NCBI RefSeq assembly: GCF_018448925.1
Contig: NZ_RCWE01000012.1
Location: 62,001-126,000 of the forward strand
Length of the DNA stretch: 64,000 bases
From: Photorhabdus akhurstii
GTDB lineage: Bacteria; Pseudomonadota; Gammaproteobacteria; Enterobacterales; Enterobacteriaceae
Direction of reading: 5' to 3'
Shown here: one piece after another, positions 43,149 to 53,634 of the stretch
Position numbering within the stretch: the stretch's first letter is position 1
Layout of the letters: every line of letters starts with the position of its first letter
Position numbers and translations under genes: made by a program
The notes under the pieces: generated by a model
What the model was told of the DNA's origin: nothing
Databases searched by the model: none
Seen by the model: the letters and a program-made list of their open reading frames with translations, nothing else

Positions 43149-45938
43149 TCAATGCGCTTGATCCCAATTGTCACCGATACCTACATCTACTTTCAACGGA
43201 ACATCAAGCACCATACTCTTCTCCATCAATTCACGAATTTTCTGTTCTGCATTTTCAAGTTCTGATTCATGAACCTCAAATACCAGCTCATCGTGAACCT
43301 GCATAATCATACGAACTTTCGGCGCTTCACTGACAATCCAGTCATCCACCGCAATCATCGCTTTTTTGATGATATCCGCCGCAGTTCCCTGCATCGGCGC
43401 GTTAATAGCTTCACGTTCTGCTGCCTTACGACGCATGGCATTGCGAGATTTGATATCTGGCAGATAAAGACGACGGCCATCCAGCGTTTCAACGTAACCC
43501 TGCTCTTCCGCTTGTTTACGAGTACGCTCCATATACGCCAATACCCCCGGATAGCGCTCAAAATAGAGATCCATATAGCGTTGAGCTTCGCCGCGAGGAA
43601 TACCCAACTGACGGGAAAGGCCAAATGCACTCATTCCATAGATCAAACCAAAGTTAATCGCTTTGGCACTACGGCGCTGCTCACTGGTTACTTGTTCCAG
43701 TGGCAAACCAAAGACTTCCGCCGCCGTTGCCCGGTGAATATCTTGCCCCTCAGCAAAAGCCTTCAACAACCCTTGATCCTGAGATAAATGGGCCATTATC
43801 CGCAACTCAATCTGAGAATAGTCAGCGGCCATAATCCGGTAACTTTCAGGTGCCACAAATGCCTGACGAATGCGGCGGCCCTCTTCATTACGGACAGGAA
43901 TATTTTGCAAATTAGGATCACGTGAAGAGAGACGCCCGGTTGCCGTTACCGCTTGGTGATAGGAAGTATGCACCCGTTTGGTCAGCGGATGGACCATCTG
44001 TGGTAATTTATCGGTGTAAGTGGATTTCAATTTTGCCAACCCACGATGCTCCAAAATCACTTTCGGCAACACATGATTATCCACTAACTCTTCCAGCACT
44101 TCTTCATTCGTAGATGGAGCACCGCCCGGCGTTTTCTTTACCACCGGTAATTGCAGTTTTTCAAACAATATCGTCTGTAATTGTTTTGGCGAAGCCAGAT
44201 TGAAAACCTCACCTGCCAATTCATGTGCTTCTTTTTCCAACTCATCCAAACGGGCTGTGATCTCTTTTGAATGTTCAGCCAAAATATTCGCATCAATTAG
44301 CACACCTGTACGTTCCATACGGGAAAGCACCATGACCAGTGGCATTTCTGTTTTCAGAAATACCTTTTCTAGCGTCGGCGCTTTCTCCAATTGCGGCCAC
44401 ATAGCCTGATGCAGCAATAAAGTAACATCTGCATCTTCTGCGGCGTACATTGCGGCCTGTTCCACCGGGACCTGATTAAAAGTAAGCTGATTTTTACCTT
44501 TACCGGCAATCTCTTCAAAAGTCGTGGTCTTATGATTCAAATGACGTTCAGCCAAGCTATCCATATCATGCCGACCCATGCCTGCAACGCTATTCAGTAC
44601 GTAAGATTCCAGCATGGTATCGTAAGCAATGCCTTGCAGTTCAATGCCGTAACGCGCCAACACACCACGATCAAACTTAATATTCTGCCCAATTTTCAGT
44701 AGGTTACTATCTTCAAGCAGCGGTTTTAATGCAGCCAACACAACTTCTCTGTCAAGTTGTTCAGGCGCGCCCAGATAGTCATGGCCTAGAGGTAGATAAG
44801 CCGCATTGCCGGCAGAAATTGCGAATGACACCCCCACCAGATTAGCAGTCAAAGTATCAAGGCTGTCAGTTTCAGTATCAAAAGCAAAAACAGACGCTTT
44901 TTTCAGTTTCTCAATCCACTCATCAAAGCTTTGCTGATCAAGAATAGTCTGATAATTATCAGAAGAGAGTGTGGCCGCCGCAGATTTATCCTCCGTCGGA
45001 GATGATTCATCATTGCCAGTGGATACTGGTTTTTTGCCTTTCTCTGCCAACCAATCACCGTTTGCCACATCACTTAACCAACGTTTGAACTCATAACGAG
45101 AAAACAACTGGTGCAGTTTCTCCGTATCAGGCTCTTTAACTGACAAAGCAACGCAGGTTTTATCCAACTCAACATCGGTTTTGATAGTTGCCAATTTATA
45201 GGAGAGATAAGCGACATCTTTATGCTGCTCCATCTTATCCGCCAGCGTTTTCGCCCCACGGAAACTGAGCCCGGCAATTTTATCCAGATTGGCAAAGATA
45301 TCATCCATGCCACCAATCCCTTGCAGTAACCCCAGTGCGGTTTTTTCTCCCACCCCAGGTACGCCAGGAATGTTGTCAGAAGAGTCTCCCATTAATGCCA
45401 GAAAATCGATAATCAAATCTGGCGGCACACCATACTTTTCAACGACTTCTTCCGGCCCCAAAATGGTGTTATTCATGGTATTGATAAGCGTGATATTTGG
45501 CGTTACCAGTTGCGCCATATCTTTATCGCCAGTGCTGATAAGTACCGCACGTCCCTCTTTTTCTGCCTGTAACGCCAAAGTCCCGATAACATCATCAGCT
45601 TCTACTCCTGGCACCACCAGCAATGGTAATCCCATAGCTTCGACCATCTGATGTAGCGGTTCTATCTGAGTACGCAGATCATCCGGCATAGGAGGACGAT
45701 GAGACTTATACTCAGCGAACAATTCATCACGAAAAGTTTTGCCTTTAGCATCAAATACCACCGCTACATGGCTTGGTTTATACTGCATTATCAAGCTGCG
45801 TAGCATATTCAATACACCATACATGGCTCCGGTCGGCTCCCCTGCGCTATTCGTCAGCGGAGGGAAAGCATGATAAGCACGATAAAGGTATGAGGAGCCA
45901 TCAACCAAAATCAGGGGATTGTCTGCTATCTGAGCCAT
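43149..45938 (-). CDS. polA: DNA polymerase I
   Basis: Removes RNA primers, fills gaps and repairs DNA. The 929-aa product has an N-terminal 5'-3' exonuclease domain (residues 1-290, [32 protein letters not shown]), a 3'-5' proofreading domain (about 330-520, [20 protein letters not shown] with the DTE metal ligands) and the polymerase domain with motif [16 protein letters not shown], motif [15 protein letters not shown] and motif [12 protein letters not shown]. All key residues are intact. Length matches E. coli PolI (928). Confidence 0.97.
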   Translation of the reverse strand: MAQIADNPLILVDGSSYLYRAYHAFPPLTNSAGEPTGAMYGVLNMLRSLIMQYKPSHVAVVFDAKGKTFRDELFAEYKSHRPPMPDDLRTQIEPLHQMVEAMGLPLLVVPGVEADDVIGTLALQAEKEGRAVLISTGDKDMAQLVTPNITLINTMNNTILGPEEVVEKYGVPPDLIIDFLALMGDSSDNIPGVPGVGEKTALGLLQGIGGMDDIFANLDKIAGLSFRGAKTLADKMEQHKDVAYLSYKLATIKTDVELDKTCVALSVKEPDTEKLHQLFSRYEFKRWLSDVANGDWLAEKGKKPVSTGNDESSPTEDKSAAATLSSDNYQTILDQQSFDEWIEKLKKASVFAFDTETDSLDTLTANLVGVSFAISAGNAAYLPLGHDYLGAPEQLDREVVLAALKPLLEDSNLLKIGQNIKFDRGVLARYGIELQGIAYDTMLESYVLNSVAGMGRHDMDSLAERHLNHKTTTFEEIAGKGKNQLTFNQVPVEQAAMYAAEDADVTLLLHQAMWPQLEKAPTLEKVFLKTEMPLVMVLSRMERTGVLIDANILAEHSKEITARLDELEKEAHELAGEVFNLASPKQLQTILFEKLQLPVVKKTPGGAPSTNEEVLEELVDNHVLPKVILEHRGLAKLKSTYTDKLPQMVHPLTKRVHTSYHQAVTATGRLSSRDPNLQNIPVRNEEGRRIRQAFVAPESYRIMAADYSQIELRIMAHLSQDQGLLKAFAEGQDIHRATAAEVFGLPLEQVTSEQRRSAKAINFGLIYGMSAFGLSRQLGIPRGEAQRYMDLYFERYPGVLAYMERTRKQAEEQGYVETLDGRRLYLPDIKSRNAMRRKAAEREAINAPMQGTAADIIKKAMIAVDDWIVSEAPKVRMIMQVHDELVFEVHESELENAEQKIRELMEKSMVLDVPLKVDVGIGDNWDQAH

Positions 45939-46402
45939 AAATCTTCTTCATTATCTGTATTTATTACGGGTGTGATAAGGAACTAGGATGCCACAGCAAG
46001 AAGTAGGAAACGAATTTTATGTGAATTTTCTTTGCTGAAACCCGATTCAGATATTCACACTCTACTATAAATTCTGTGGATAACTTTGTGTATAGATATT
46101 ACAAGTTTTATTTAGGTAGTGATCGTTGATAAAAAAAACTTATCAACCTCTGGTAAAAAATCAATGACTTATAATCTTAGTCATCAAACTGTCATATTGC
46201 CTTATAGATCACGGAGTTGTGGATATAACCAGAGTTTGTTTTACATAAAATCTTTTTAGCATGCATTGTGCCAAAGATTCTCAAGTTGGTGGGTAGGCCG
46301 TTTGTGATGTAACTTACTTTTGCCTTACCAGAAGTTGTTCGATTTCAATGTCAATTCTTGCTTTTTTATATCCTTTATATAAGCACGTGAGTAGTGTTAA
46401 AT
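45939..46402. other. 464-bp polA upstream region with DnaA-box-like sites
   Basis: No gene. It separates polA from the PHP-ATPase cassette and must hold both promoters. It contains a perfect DnaA-box sequence, TGTGGATAA (46075-46083), and near matches TGTGTATAG (46088-46096) and TGTGGATAT (46211-46219), with a six-base inverted repeat ATGACT/AGTCAT near 46163-46183. It lacks the AT-rich 13-mers and flanking genes of oriC. Confidence 0.5.
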
Positions 46403-46642
46403 ATGAGTGAAAACGAGATTTACAGACGCATAAAGCTTGCTTTTGACAAAGCGCCAAGAAACCAGTTTACGGTTGAGTTACATTTGCAAATGCTCAAACA
46501 TGCCGACGAATTAAAACACATTATAGCGAGGGAGTTTTGTGAAGGTGTAAGTCTTCACCCGAGCTTCGGCACGGAGTTTAGTAAAATACGTAATTTGACC
46601 CCTCATCTTAAAGCTGCTGGTCTTGACACGAATCTTCTTTAA
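46403..46642 (+). CDS. Small protein, first gene of PHP-ATPase cassette
   Basis: A 79-aa protein (MSENEIYRRIKLAFDKAPRN, then LQMLKHADELKHIIAREFCE) predicted to be helical; a winged-helix or HTH-like fold is possible but not provable by eye. It is 26 bases upstream of the large ATPase gene and on the same strand. Such small genes at the head of defence operons are often regulators or cofactors. The ATG at 46403 has no strong ribosome-binding site; a GTG at 46394 is in frame. Confidence 0.7.
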   Translation: MSENEIYRRIKLAFDKAPRNQFTVELHLQMLKHADELKHIIAREFCEGVSLHPSFGTEFSKIRNLTPHLKAAGLDTNLL

Positions 46643-46668
46643 CAAAATATTTTTGGAAGGGGGTATTA

Positions 46669-49296
46669 ATGAGTGACGACACTTTTGAATATGGCAGCCG
46701 GTGGCTCAAGACAGATTTTCACCTCCACACCCGTGCGGATAAAGAGTTCAAATACACGGGTGCAGATAACGACTACGTGAATCAATACGTACATTCGCTA
46801 AAAGATGCCGGTATTGGCCTTGGTGTGATTACCAACCATAACAAATTCGATATGTCTGAATTTAAGAGTCTGCGCAAAAAGGCCCAAAAATCCGGCATTG
46901 GTTTGCTGCCCGGTATTGAGCTCTCAGTAAAAGATGGGAAAGCGGGTGTGCATACCCTGGTAGTGTTTTCCGATGAATGGATAAGCAACAAGGAGCAAAA
47001 AAATTATATCCAGGACTTTCTCAATGTGACCTTTGCCAAGCAAGCTAATTTTGAGCAGGAAAATGCGTGTTCGAATCACGATATTCTCGAAACCATTAAA
47101 ATTTTGGATAATTATCACAAAGACTACTTTTTAGTTTTTGCTCATGTGGAAGCACCCAACGGTTTATGGGGTGGTTTATTGCCGAGTCGGATAAAAGAAC
47201 TTTTCGACAATGCTTTTGTTCAATGCAGAGCTTTGGCATTCCAAAAGGTTCGCACCCGAGATGAGCGCTCTAAGATCCAGCAAGCACTGGGTGACTTATA
47301 TCCTGCTGAAGTGGAAGGTTGCGGCGCCAAGAACCTTGCCGATATGTCGGCCAGAAAGGAAGCCAGTTATCTCAAACTCGGTACGTTCAGCTTTGAGGCT
47401 GTAAAATTTGCCTTGCGGGATAAGACGTCTCGCGTACAAGCTAAGCTACCTGACTATCGCCATTCGTTTATTCGTAAAATCAGTTTTGAAGGTGTGGGTA
47501 CCTTGGGTGGCACTGAAATCTGTCTATCACGGGAACTGAATACTCTGATTGGTATTCGTGGCAGTGGCAAATCTTCCGTATTGGAAGGCATTCGCTATGC
47601 CCTGAATATCCCGTTTGGCGATAAGTCCTCTGATGTTGAATACAAAGAAGGTTTAGTAAAGCACCTGCTATGTAGTGGCGGGAAGATCACTATCGACGCG
47701 ATTGACCGGCGAGGCCAGCCTTACCAGATACGCCGTATATTAGGTGAACGTCCTGATGTATATGTTAACGGGCAATTACAGCCGGGTGTGTCGATTCGAG
47801 AAACCGTCCTACATCAACCCATTTACTTTGGTCAAAAAGACTTGTCGAGCACTGGCGCAGGGTTTGAAAAAGACCTCATTGAAAAGCTGGTTGGGGAAGC
47901 TTTAATTTCTGTTCGCCAAAAGATAGAGCAAGGCCGTCAGCGTGTAGTGGATGCTATTGATCAGATTAAACGTTTAACCCGTGATGCCTTGCAGAAACAA
48001 GAGTGGCAGCAAAAAAAGCAGGATGTTGAGTTTAAGTTAAGGTTTTACCAGCAACACGGCGTAGAAGCCAAACTGCAAAAGCAGATTGATTTTGATCGGG
48101 ATGAGCGCAAAGCGCAGCAGGTGATCCAAGGGGCGCAGCATTATCTGACTGAGCTAAATAGCTTTATTGCCAGCTTTGAAGATGAACTGAAAAACCAAAT
48201 TCTGTATAAATCAGCACAGAATCAGCCTTTTTTTGATGACTTTTTTGCGGTCTATCAACAGTTGCTCACCGGCTTTGATGGAATTAAGCAAGTGACTGGA
48301 AGTGACCAAGCGACAGTTCAGCAATTGCAGCAAAAGTTGGTGGGCTTTCAACAACAAAAACAAGCGTTGAAAGAAGAATTTGCGGAAATCGAGCGCAAGT
48401 TAGCCAGTGAGTTTCAACAAGCGGGTGCACAAGCAATCAGTCCGCAAGAGTTTAAACAGCTTAAAAGTCAGCTCGATCATGCTGAGCAAATGCTGGCTGT
48501 ATTGACCAAGAGTGAGCAGCAATATACGGATTTGAATCAAGGAGTTGAACGGGAATTGGTTCAACTGAATAGTCTTTGGTTTGAAGAATACTGCGCTATT
48601 GAGCAAGTGCTGAATAAAATCAATCGAGTGGATTCGCCGTTAAAAATTGTGCCGAAATTTAAAGATAACAAAGCGGCCATGCTCAAGCATATTCAAGATT
48701 TATACCGAAGTAGCTGTATTCGAGAAGCTACATTGAAAACAGTGGTGGACGAGTTCAGCGATTTTGGTGCGGTATGGCGAGAAAAGGATAAGTTGAAAGC
48801 GCTGCTTGGTGGTTCGTTCGATACCTTCTGTCAGTATTTTGAAGATAATCTAGACGCTTTGCTGACTTGGCAGGTGCCGAATGTTTTCACCATTGAATAC
48901 CACGGTAAGGCTCTGGCTCATCATTCATTAGGGCAGCGCGCATCTGCATTAATACTGTTTGTTCTAAGCCAACAAGAAAATGATGTTGTGATCATCGATC
49001 AACCAGAAGACGACTTGGATAACCAGACGATCTATGACGATGTTATCAAACTCATTCGTGAGTTAAAGCCAAAAACGCAGTTCGTCTTTGCCACTCATAA
49101 CGCCAACATTCCAGTGTTAGGCGATGCTGAGCAAGTCATCGCCTGTGAATATAAGGATGATCATATTAATATTGTCAGTGGCAGCATTGACTGCGCGGAT
49201 GTTCAGCAGCGTATAGTCGGTATTATGGAAGGTGGTGCAGAAGCCTTCGAGAAACGTAAACAGGTATATGAAGCATGGAAACCCAAGAACTCTTAG
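46669..49296 (+). CDS. PHP-domain / SMC-like ATPase (candidate defence protein)
   Basis: An 875-aa fusion. Residues 1-260 are a PHP phosphoesterase: DFHLHTRAD (metal-binding His 18, 20), VITNHNKFD (His 57), PGIELSV (Glu 84), VFAHVEAPNG (His 159). Residues ~270-875 form an ABC/SMC-type ATPase with Walker A GIRGSGKSS at 295-303, a coiled coil around 420-660, signature SLGQRASAL, Walker B IIDQPEDDLD (about 775-784) and H-switch FATHNANI. The same composition is found in the antiphage protein Ppl (PHP-ATPase) and in the TrlF-type ATPases, from memory. It starts after AAGGGGGT and overlaps the next gene by 22 bases. DNA or tRNA cleavage as the output is inferred. Confidence 0.8.
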   Translation: MSDDTFEYGSRWLKTDFHLHTRADKEFKYTGADNDYVNQYVHSLKDAGIGLGVITNHNKFDMSEFKSLRKKAQKSGIGLLPGIELSVKDGKAGVHTLVVFSDEWISNKEQKNYIQDFLNVTFAKQANFEQENACSNHDILETIKILDNYHKDYFLVFAHVEAPNGLWGGLLPSRIKELFDNAFVQCRALAFQKVRTRDERSKIQQALGDLYPAEVEGCGAKNLADMSARKEASYLKLGTFSFEAVKFALRDKTSRVQAKLPDYRHSFIRKISFEGVGTLGGTEICLSRELNTLIGIRGSGKSSVLEGIRYALNIPFGDKSSDVEYKEGLVKHLLCSGGKITIDAIDRRGQPYQIRRILGERPDVYVNGQLQPGVSIRETVLHQPIYFGQKDLSSTGAGFEKDLIEKLVGEALISVRQKIEQGRQRVVDAIDQIKRLTRDALQKQEWQQKKQDVEFKLRFYQQHGVEAKLQKQIDFDRDERKAQQVIQGAQHYLTELNSFIASFEDELKNQILYKSAQNQPFFDDFFAVYQQLLTGFDGIKQVTGSDQATVQQLQQKLVGFQQQKQALKEEFAEIERKLASEFQQAGAQAISPQEFKQLKSQLDHAEQMLAVLTKSEQQYTDLNQGVERELVQLNSLWFEEYCAIEQVLNKINRVDSPLKIVPKFKDNKAAMLKHIQDLYRSSCIREATLKTVVDEFSDFGAVWREKDKLKALLGGSFDTFCQYFEDNLDALLTWQVPNVFTIEYHGKALAHHSLGQRASALILFVLSQQENDVVIIDQPEDDLDNQTIYDDVIKLIRELKPKTQFVFATHNANIPVLGDAEQVIACEYKDDHINIVSGSIDCADVQQRIVGIMEGGAEAFEKRKQVYEAWKPKNS

Positions 49297-50438
49297 CAAT
49301 AATTGCACGTGATGAAGATAGCCGCCATCAATTTAAAGCAGACGTCAACAATGCATCTTCGTTAGGTGCCGAAATGGTAGCGTTTTCTAATGGTACTGGA
49401 GGCTTAATTCTCATTGGTGTTAACAATGGCGATGGGTCTCGATCTGGATTGACGAGAGAAGATATCGGTCGAATTAATCAAATCATAGCGAATGCTGCTA
49501 CAAATAATGTTCGCCCCCCAATAAATCCTGTTACGGAAAACATTCAACTCCCCAATGGCCTGGTCATTGCAGTACATATAGAGCAAGGCATCAGTAAACC
49601 TTATATGGATACTCAGGGCTATGTTTGGGTGAAAAATGGTTCTGATAAGCGAAGGGTGACCGCTCGCGAAGAGTTGCAGCGAATGTTTCAGGAGGCGGCA
49701 CTGATTCATGCAGATGAGACACCGGTAAGTGGTACGTCAGTAGCCGACATCGATCAGGAGTTCTTTGATTCGTTTTTTGAGGGGGAATACGGCGAGAGGG
49801 TTGAGGAACAAGGTGTATCTCGCTCTCAGCTTTTAGAGAATATGAATTTGGCTAAAAATGGTCAGTTGAATATTTGTGGTACTTTGTTGTTTGTATCGCG
49901 GCCTCAGATTCGCCTTCCTGTTTTTATCGTAAAGGCTGTTGCCTTCCCCGGCGTGGATATTGAAGATGAGCACTATATTGATAGTCAAGATATCAATGGC
50001 AAGCTGTCGGATGTGTTCCAAAAGGTGCTGGGGTTTGTATTGGCAAATATACGACATATTCAAAATAAGCAGAGCTTTAACTCACTTGGCGAGGCTGAAA
50101 TCCCGAGGATTGTTTTAGAAGAGCTGATTTCCAATGCGCTTATTCATCGCGATTACTTTGTGTCAGCCCCCGTTAAAGTGCTGGTTTTTGCAGATCGAAT
50201 TGAAATTATTAGCCCCGGCCATTTACCCAATAATTTAACCATTGAGAACATTAAGATGGGGAACTCAAATATTCGCAACCCAATCTTGGCTTCATTTGCT
50301 TCTAAGGTATTGCCATACAGAGGCTTGGGAAGTGGCATTAAACGTGCAATCAAAGCATACCCAGATATTGAATTGATTGATAATAGGGAGGGAAATACAT
50401 TCAAAGCTATCATTAGCCGAGTGTTACCCAATGAGTGA
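49275..50438 (+). CDS. AlbA/Schlafen-type ATP-binding protein with C-terminal GHKL domain
   Basis: A 387-aa protein. Residues 10-120 match the AlbA_2 (Schlafen-like) domain: RHQFKADVNNASSLGAEMVA, then FSNGTGGLILIGVNNGDG. Residues ~260-380 match the GHKL-type ATPase domain with N-box LEELISNALIHRDYF and FADRIEIISPGHLP, and a second motif LPYRGLGSGIKRA. Proteins of this build are often called transcriptional regulators and are frequent in defence islands. The gene overlaps the PHP-ATPase gene by 22 bases, so the two are coupled and probably work together. Confidence 0.82.
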   Translation: METQELLAIIARDEDSRHQFKADVNNASSLGAEMVAFSNGTGGLILIGVNNGDGSRSGLTREDIGRINQIIANAATNNVRPPINPVTENIQLPNGLVIAVHIEQGISKPYMDTQGYVWVKNGSDKRRVTAREELQRMFQEAALIHADETPVSGTSVADIDQEFFDSFFEGEYGERVEEQGVSRSQLLENMNLAKNGQLNICGTLLFVSRPQIRLPVFIVKAVAFPGVDIEDEHYIDSQDINGKLSDVFQKVLGFVLANIRHIQNKQSFNSLGEAEIPRIVLEELISNALIHRDYFVSAPVKVLVFADRIEIISPGHLPNNLTIENIKMGNSNIRNPILASFASKVLPYRGLGSGIKRAIKAYPDIELIDNREGNTFKAIISRVLPNE

Positions 50439-50547
50439 CTCCAAATCACTTCACTGAATATTTTCCACCTGTATTTTCTAAGGGAATCCCCCCCTCCTGA
50501 GTCACAGAGTGCGAAGGTGGGGAGATACCCTCTTAGATGTCAAAGTA

Positions 50548-51171
50548 TTACTTCCGATTTAACAGGAAGTTAACAACGTCTGAATAGGATTTTGCATAGT
50601 TATCAGCAGAAGAGGCATCAATGCCGTCATTTTTCACCATATACTTGCCGTTAACAAACATTGCCGGTACACCTCGCAGTTGCAAATCCTGCGCGGCTTT
50701 TTGCTGCTTAACAACTAAGGATTTCACCACAAAACTACTCATGGCAGCATCATAATCCTCAGCCGTCACCCCAGCTTTGATAAAGGCATTGCGAATATCA
50801 TTCGTAGTCTTAATAGCCAGTGTTTTCTGAATACCCTCAAACAGCACCGGAGTCACTTTGTCTTCAACCCCCATTGCCATTGCCGCAGCCCAGGCAGTAG
50901 TCAATTCTTTACCCAGTGGCCCTAAAAAATCCACATGATAACGGACAAGTTTTGTCCCTTCCGGTAAATGCTGTTTCACCGTCTGAGGAACTTTAAAAAT
51001 CTCTTCAAACTGATAACAGTGGGGGCAATAGAAAGAGAAGAACTCTAACACCGGTGGTTGATCCGCCACCGGCGACTTCAATTCAGTATACTGTTTTCCT
51101 TCGGTAAAATTGGCGGCAGATGCGCTAAATGCCATCACCACTCCGACTAAAGCTAACCAAAACTTCTTCAT
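50548..51171 (-). CDS. dsbA: Thiol:disulfide interchange protein DsbA
   Basis: Periplasmic oxidase that forms disulfides in secreted proteins and is reoxidised by DsbB. The 207-aa product starts [20 protein letters not shown] (signal peptide, ATG at 51171) and has the active site [13 protein letters not shown] and the cis-proline region [14 protein letters not shown] longer frame from 51192 merely extends upstream into srkA's end. It is 20 bases downstream of srkA, matching the E. coli srkA-dsbA operon, where Cpx controls it. Confidence 0.96.
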   Translation of the reverse strand: MKKFWLALVGVVMAFSASAANFTEGKQYTELKSPVADQPPVLEFFSFYCPHCYQFEEIFKVPQTVKQHLPEGTKLVRYHVDFLGPLGKELTTAWAAAMAMGVEDKVTPVLFEGIQKTLAIKTTNDIRNAFIKAGVTAEDYDAAMSSFVVKSLVVKQQKAAQDLQLRGVPAMFVNGKYMVKNDGIDASSADNYAKSYSDVVNFLLNRK

Positions 51172-51191
51172 AACTATCTCCATGATAAACA

Positions 51192-52184
51192 TTAATACAT
51201 CGGGTTAAGCTGCAAAGGTGGTTCCTGCAACAGCTTAATCTGTTCAGAAAAAAGTGACGTCTGTTTTAACCAAAAATCGGTATCTGTCATCCAAGGAAAC
51301 GCTTTGGGAAAAGCAGGATCCTGCCAACGTCGAGCAACCCATGCCAAATAATAGATCATCCGCATAGCACGCAATGGTTCTATCAATGACAATTCCTTCG
51401 GATCAAAATCTGCAAATTCACTATAGGCTTCCAGCAGTGTATCTAACTGCAATAGCTGTTCCTGACGAGAGCCATGAAGCAACATCCATAAATCCTGAAT
51501 TGCTGGGCCGTTACGCGCATCATCAAGGTCAACAAACCAAGCTTTGTCACGCCACAAGATATTACCCGGATGACAGTCACCATGAAGCCTCAATATTTGC
51601 CAATCATCGCGCCAATATGATGCTACGACATCTATCAAATCATCCAATACTGCCAAAAATTGCCTTTTCTGTCCCTCAGGAATCAACTCACATGCAGCCA
51701 AATCCTGTCGTGGTTGATGCAGATACTCATTTAACCCGATAGTTGGACGATAAGTGAATTTTTGCCGACGGCCAATCTGATGAATTCTCCCTAGCAAACG
51801 CCCTACATCCTCTAACTGAAAGAGATTATCGGATTCATACTGACGCCCCCCAATGCTTGGAAAAACGGCAAAAAAGAAATCCTTAAACGTCAGTAAAGTT
51901 TGCTTATTAAATACCAAAGGTGCCGCAACAGGTAAATCAGCCTGTTGTAACGCCAAAGCAAAATCGTGCTCTTCCTGAATCTGCTGCTGGTCCCAACGCA
52001 GTGGTCGATAAAATTTCACAACATAACGTTTACGATCTTCATCCGTAAACTGATAAACACGGTTCTCATAACTGTTTAGCTCTGTCAGCCCGGAATCGAT
52101 ATACAGCCCGGTCTGCACCAATGCATCCATAATCAAATCCGGCGTTAACTCCCGGAAATTAAAAGCAGACTGGTTTGTTAGCAC
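51192..52184 (-). CDS. srkA: Stress response kinase SrkA (YihE)
   Basis: Cytoplasmic protein kinase-like enzyme that protects against stress-induced death. The 330-aa product is collinear with E. coli Srk[23 protein letters not shown], catalytic loop [16 protein letters not shown] and metal-binding [10 protein letters not shown]. The start is a GTG at 52184. Upstream lies the decayed yihD. dsbA follows in the same operon. Confidence 0.95.
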   Translation of the reverse strand: MLTNQSAFNFRELTPDLIMDALVQTGLYIDSGLTELNSYENRVYQFTDEDRKRYVVKFYRPLRWDQQQIQEEHDFALALQQADLPVAAPLVFNKQTLLTFKDFFFAVFPSIGGRQYESDNLFQLEDVGRLLGRIHQIGRRQKFTYRPTIGLNEYLHQPRQDLAACELIPEGQKRQFLAVLDDLIDVVASYWRDDWQILRLHGDCHPGNILWRDKAWFVDLDDARNGPAIQDLWMLLHGSRQEQLLQLDTLLEAYSEFADFDPKELSLIEPLRAMRMIYYLAWVARRWQDPAFPKAFPWMTDTDFWLKQTSLFSEQIKLLQEPPLQLNPMY

Positions 52185-52192
52185 ATTCTATT

Positions 52193-52300
52193 CTCTTGAT
52201 TAATCTGTAATAACGCCACGGTACGCAATAGCGCAGTTTGAAAATCCACTTGTAATCCTTATTTCAGCCATTATCCAACACAGATAAATGACATTGCATA
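52193..52300 (-). pseudogene. Remnant of yihD upstream of srkA
   Basis: On the minus strand, codons for KDY (52252-52260) and, after five bases, DFQTALLR (52223-52246) match the C-terminal KDYEEDFKTALLR of E. coli YihD (recalled sequence). The five-base interval in place of six and a stop codon upstream break the frame. No intact yihD exists between srkA and mobA, where E. coli has it. The short match makes this a moderate call. Confidence 0.5.
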
Positions 52301-52508
52301 CCGAATCCCTCACAAATAAAGCCTATACAAATTAACAGGGATGACCGCCTAGAGAAAGGATTGCTCTGTCAATAAGCGTAAAGATGACTCTTTTATCAGC
52401 AAGTTATCCCGTGCTCCTATTTTAAAAACACGTGGCTGAGCCCAAATAATCAAGCTAAAAGAGGTTATATTAGCGTTGATAACTACCTCAGTTGATAACT
52501 TGAACATT
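52301..52508. promoter_or_regulatory. mobA upstream region
   Basis: Together with the yihD remnant this makes a 324-base stretch without an intact gene. It should hold the mobA promoter. A 107-codon frame on the minus strand here overlaps mobA and looks like a shadow. I see no hairpin of note. Confidence 0.45.
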
Positions 52509-53099
52509 ATGCAACCAAAAATAAGCGGAGTGATCCTTGCAGGAGGTCGCGCCACCCGTATGGGCGGCAATGATAAAGGGTTAATTTTTTTAAATAAAAA
52601 ACCACTGTACCAACATATTGCGGATAGGCTACTTCCACAAGTAGATGAATTAATTATCAATGCTAACCGCAATCTGGATATTTACCGACAAAGTGGTTAT
52701 CAAATTGTTCCAGATTTAACACCAGACTTCTCTGGCCCCCTTTCAGGAATGCTGACAACCCTAAAATCAGCTAGTCACGACTGGGTTATGTTTGTTCCTT
52801 GTGATGTACCAAATCTCCCTACTGATTTGGTCACTCGCTTATGGCAAGGAAAACAGCAAGCATTAGCAGCCTATGTAAATGATGGCAACTGGGCTCACCC
52901 TACCATCGCTTTACTACACCGCAGTCTTTTTCCTCAATTAGAAAATTATCTGGCTGATGGTGAGCGCAAATTGATACTATTTATGCATAAGATCAAAGCG
53001 ATAGCCGTTCAGTTTGATGACAATCCTACTGCCTTTACTAACCTAAACACACCGGAAGATTGCCAACATTGGGAGAATACACAGGAGATCAGAAAATGA
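52509..53099 (+). CDS. mobA: Molybdenum cofactor guanylyltransferase MobA
   Basis: Adds GMP to molybdopterin to make the MGD cofactor of DMSO-reductase-family enzymes. The 196-aa product has the nucleotide-binding GVILAGGRATRMGGNDKGLI, and MFVPCDVPNLP with the metal-binding Asp. I chose the ATG at 52509 (MQPKISGVILAG) by homology; the upstream in-frame start at 52476 is not supported. The ribosome-binding site is weak. It overlaps mobB by four bases. Confidence 0.94.
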   Translation: MQPKISGVILAGGRATRMGGNDKGLIFLNKKPLYQHIADRLLPQVDELIINANRNLDIYRQSGYQIVPDLTPDFSGPLSGMLTTLKSASHDWVMFVPCDVPNLPTDLVTRLWQGKQQALAAYVNDGNWAHPTIALLHRSLFPQLENYLADGERKLILFMHKIKAIAVQFDDNPTAFTNLNTPEDCQHWENTQEIRK

Positions 53100-53614
53100 G
53101 TACCAAACCGCTTCCGCTACTGGGTATAACAGCCTATAGCGGAACAGGAAAAACCACACTTCTCAAACACGTGATCCCACTATTACGTCAGCGGCAAATC
53201 CGGGTCGGTCTGATAAAACACACCCATCACGATGTGGATGTGGATAAACCGGGCAAAGACAGTTATGAGCTGCGCAAAGCTGGCGCAGAGCAAACTCTGG
53301 TTGCCAACCAGCAACGCTGGGCATTAATGACGGAAACGCCAGATTTGCAGGAATTAGATTTGAACTATCTTGTCAGCCGTTTTGATCCAAATTCACTGGA
53401 TCTGATTCTAGTGGAAGGTTTTAAAGATGAACCAATCAATAAGATCGTTCTATACCGCAACACTCTTAACCACCGATTAAGCGATCTGCTTGATCAACAT
53501 GTAATTGCTATTGCCAGTGATGAAAAACTGGAGACTATTTTGCCACAATTGAATATCAATCAGCCTGAACAGGTGGCTGATTTTATTGTCGAATGGCTGA
53601 AACTGGAGCGCTAA
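53096..53614 (+). CDS. mobB: Molybdopterin-guanine dinucleotide biosynthesis adaptor MobB
   Basis: P-loop GTP-binding helper of MobA. The 172-aa product has Walker A ITAYSGTGKTTLLKHV near the start and the conserved GLIKHTHHDVDVDKPGKDSY and ILVEGFKDEPI. It starts at the ATG overlapping the mobA stop (ATGA), preceded by ACAGGAGA. Confidence 0.94.
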   Translation: MSTKPLPLLGITAYSGTGKTTLLKHVIPLLRQRQIRVGLIKHTHHDVDVDKPGKDSYELRKAGAEQTLVANQQRWALMTETPDLQELDLNYLVSRFDPNSLDLILVEGFKDEPINKIVLYRNTLNHRLSDLLDQHVIAIASDEKLETILPQLNINQPEQVADFIVEWLKLER

Positions 53615-53634
53615 ATAGTTGTACTTTTATTTGA

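Noticed and set aside
45939-46402. Replication origin near polA
   Set aside because: DnaA-like boxes occur, but no AT-rich 13-mer series and no mnmG or mioC neighbours.
52349-52672. 107-codon minus-strand frame overlapping mobA
   Set aside because: It runs antisense to the start of mobA and has no homology that I recognise; treated as a shadow.
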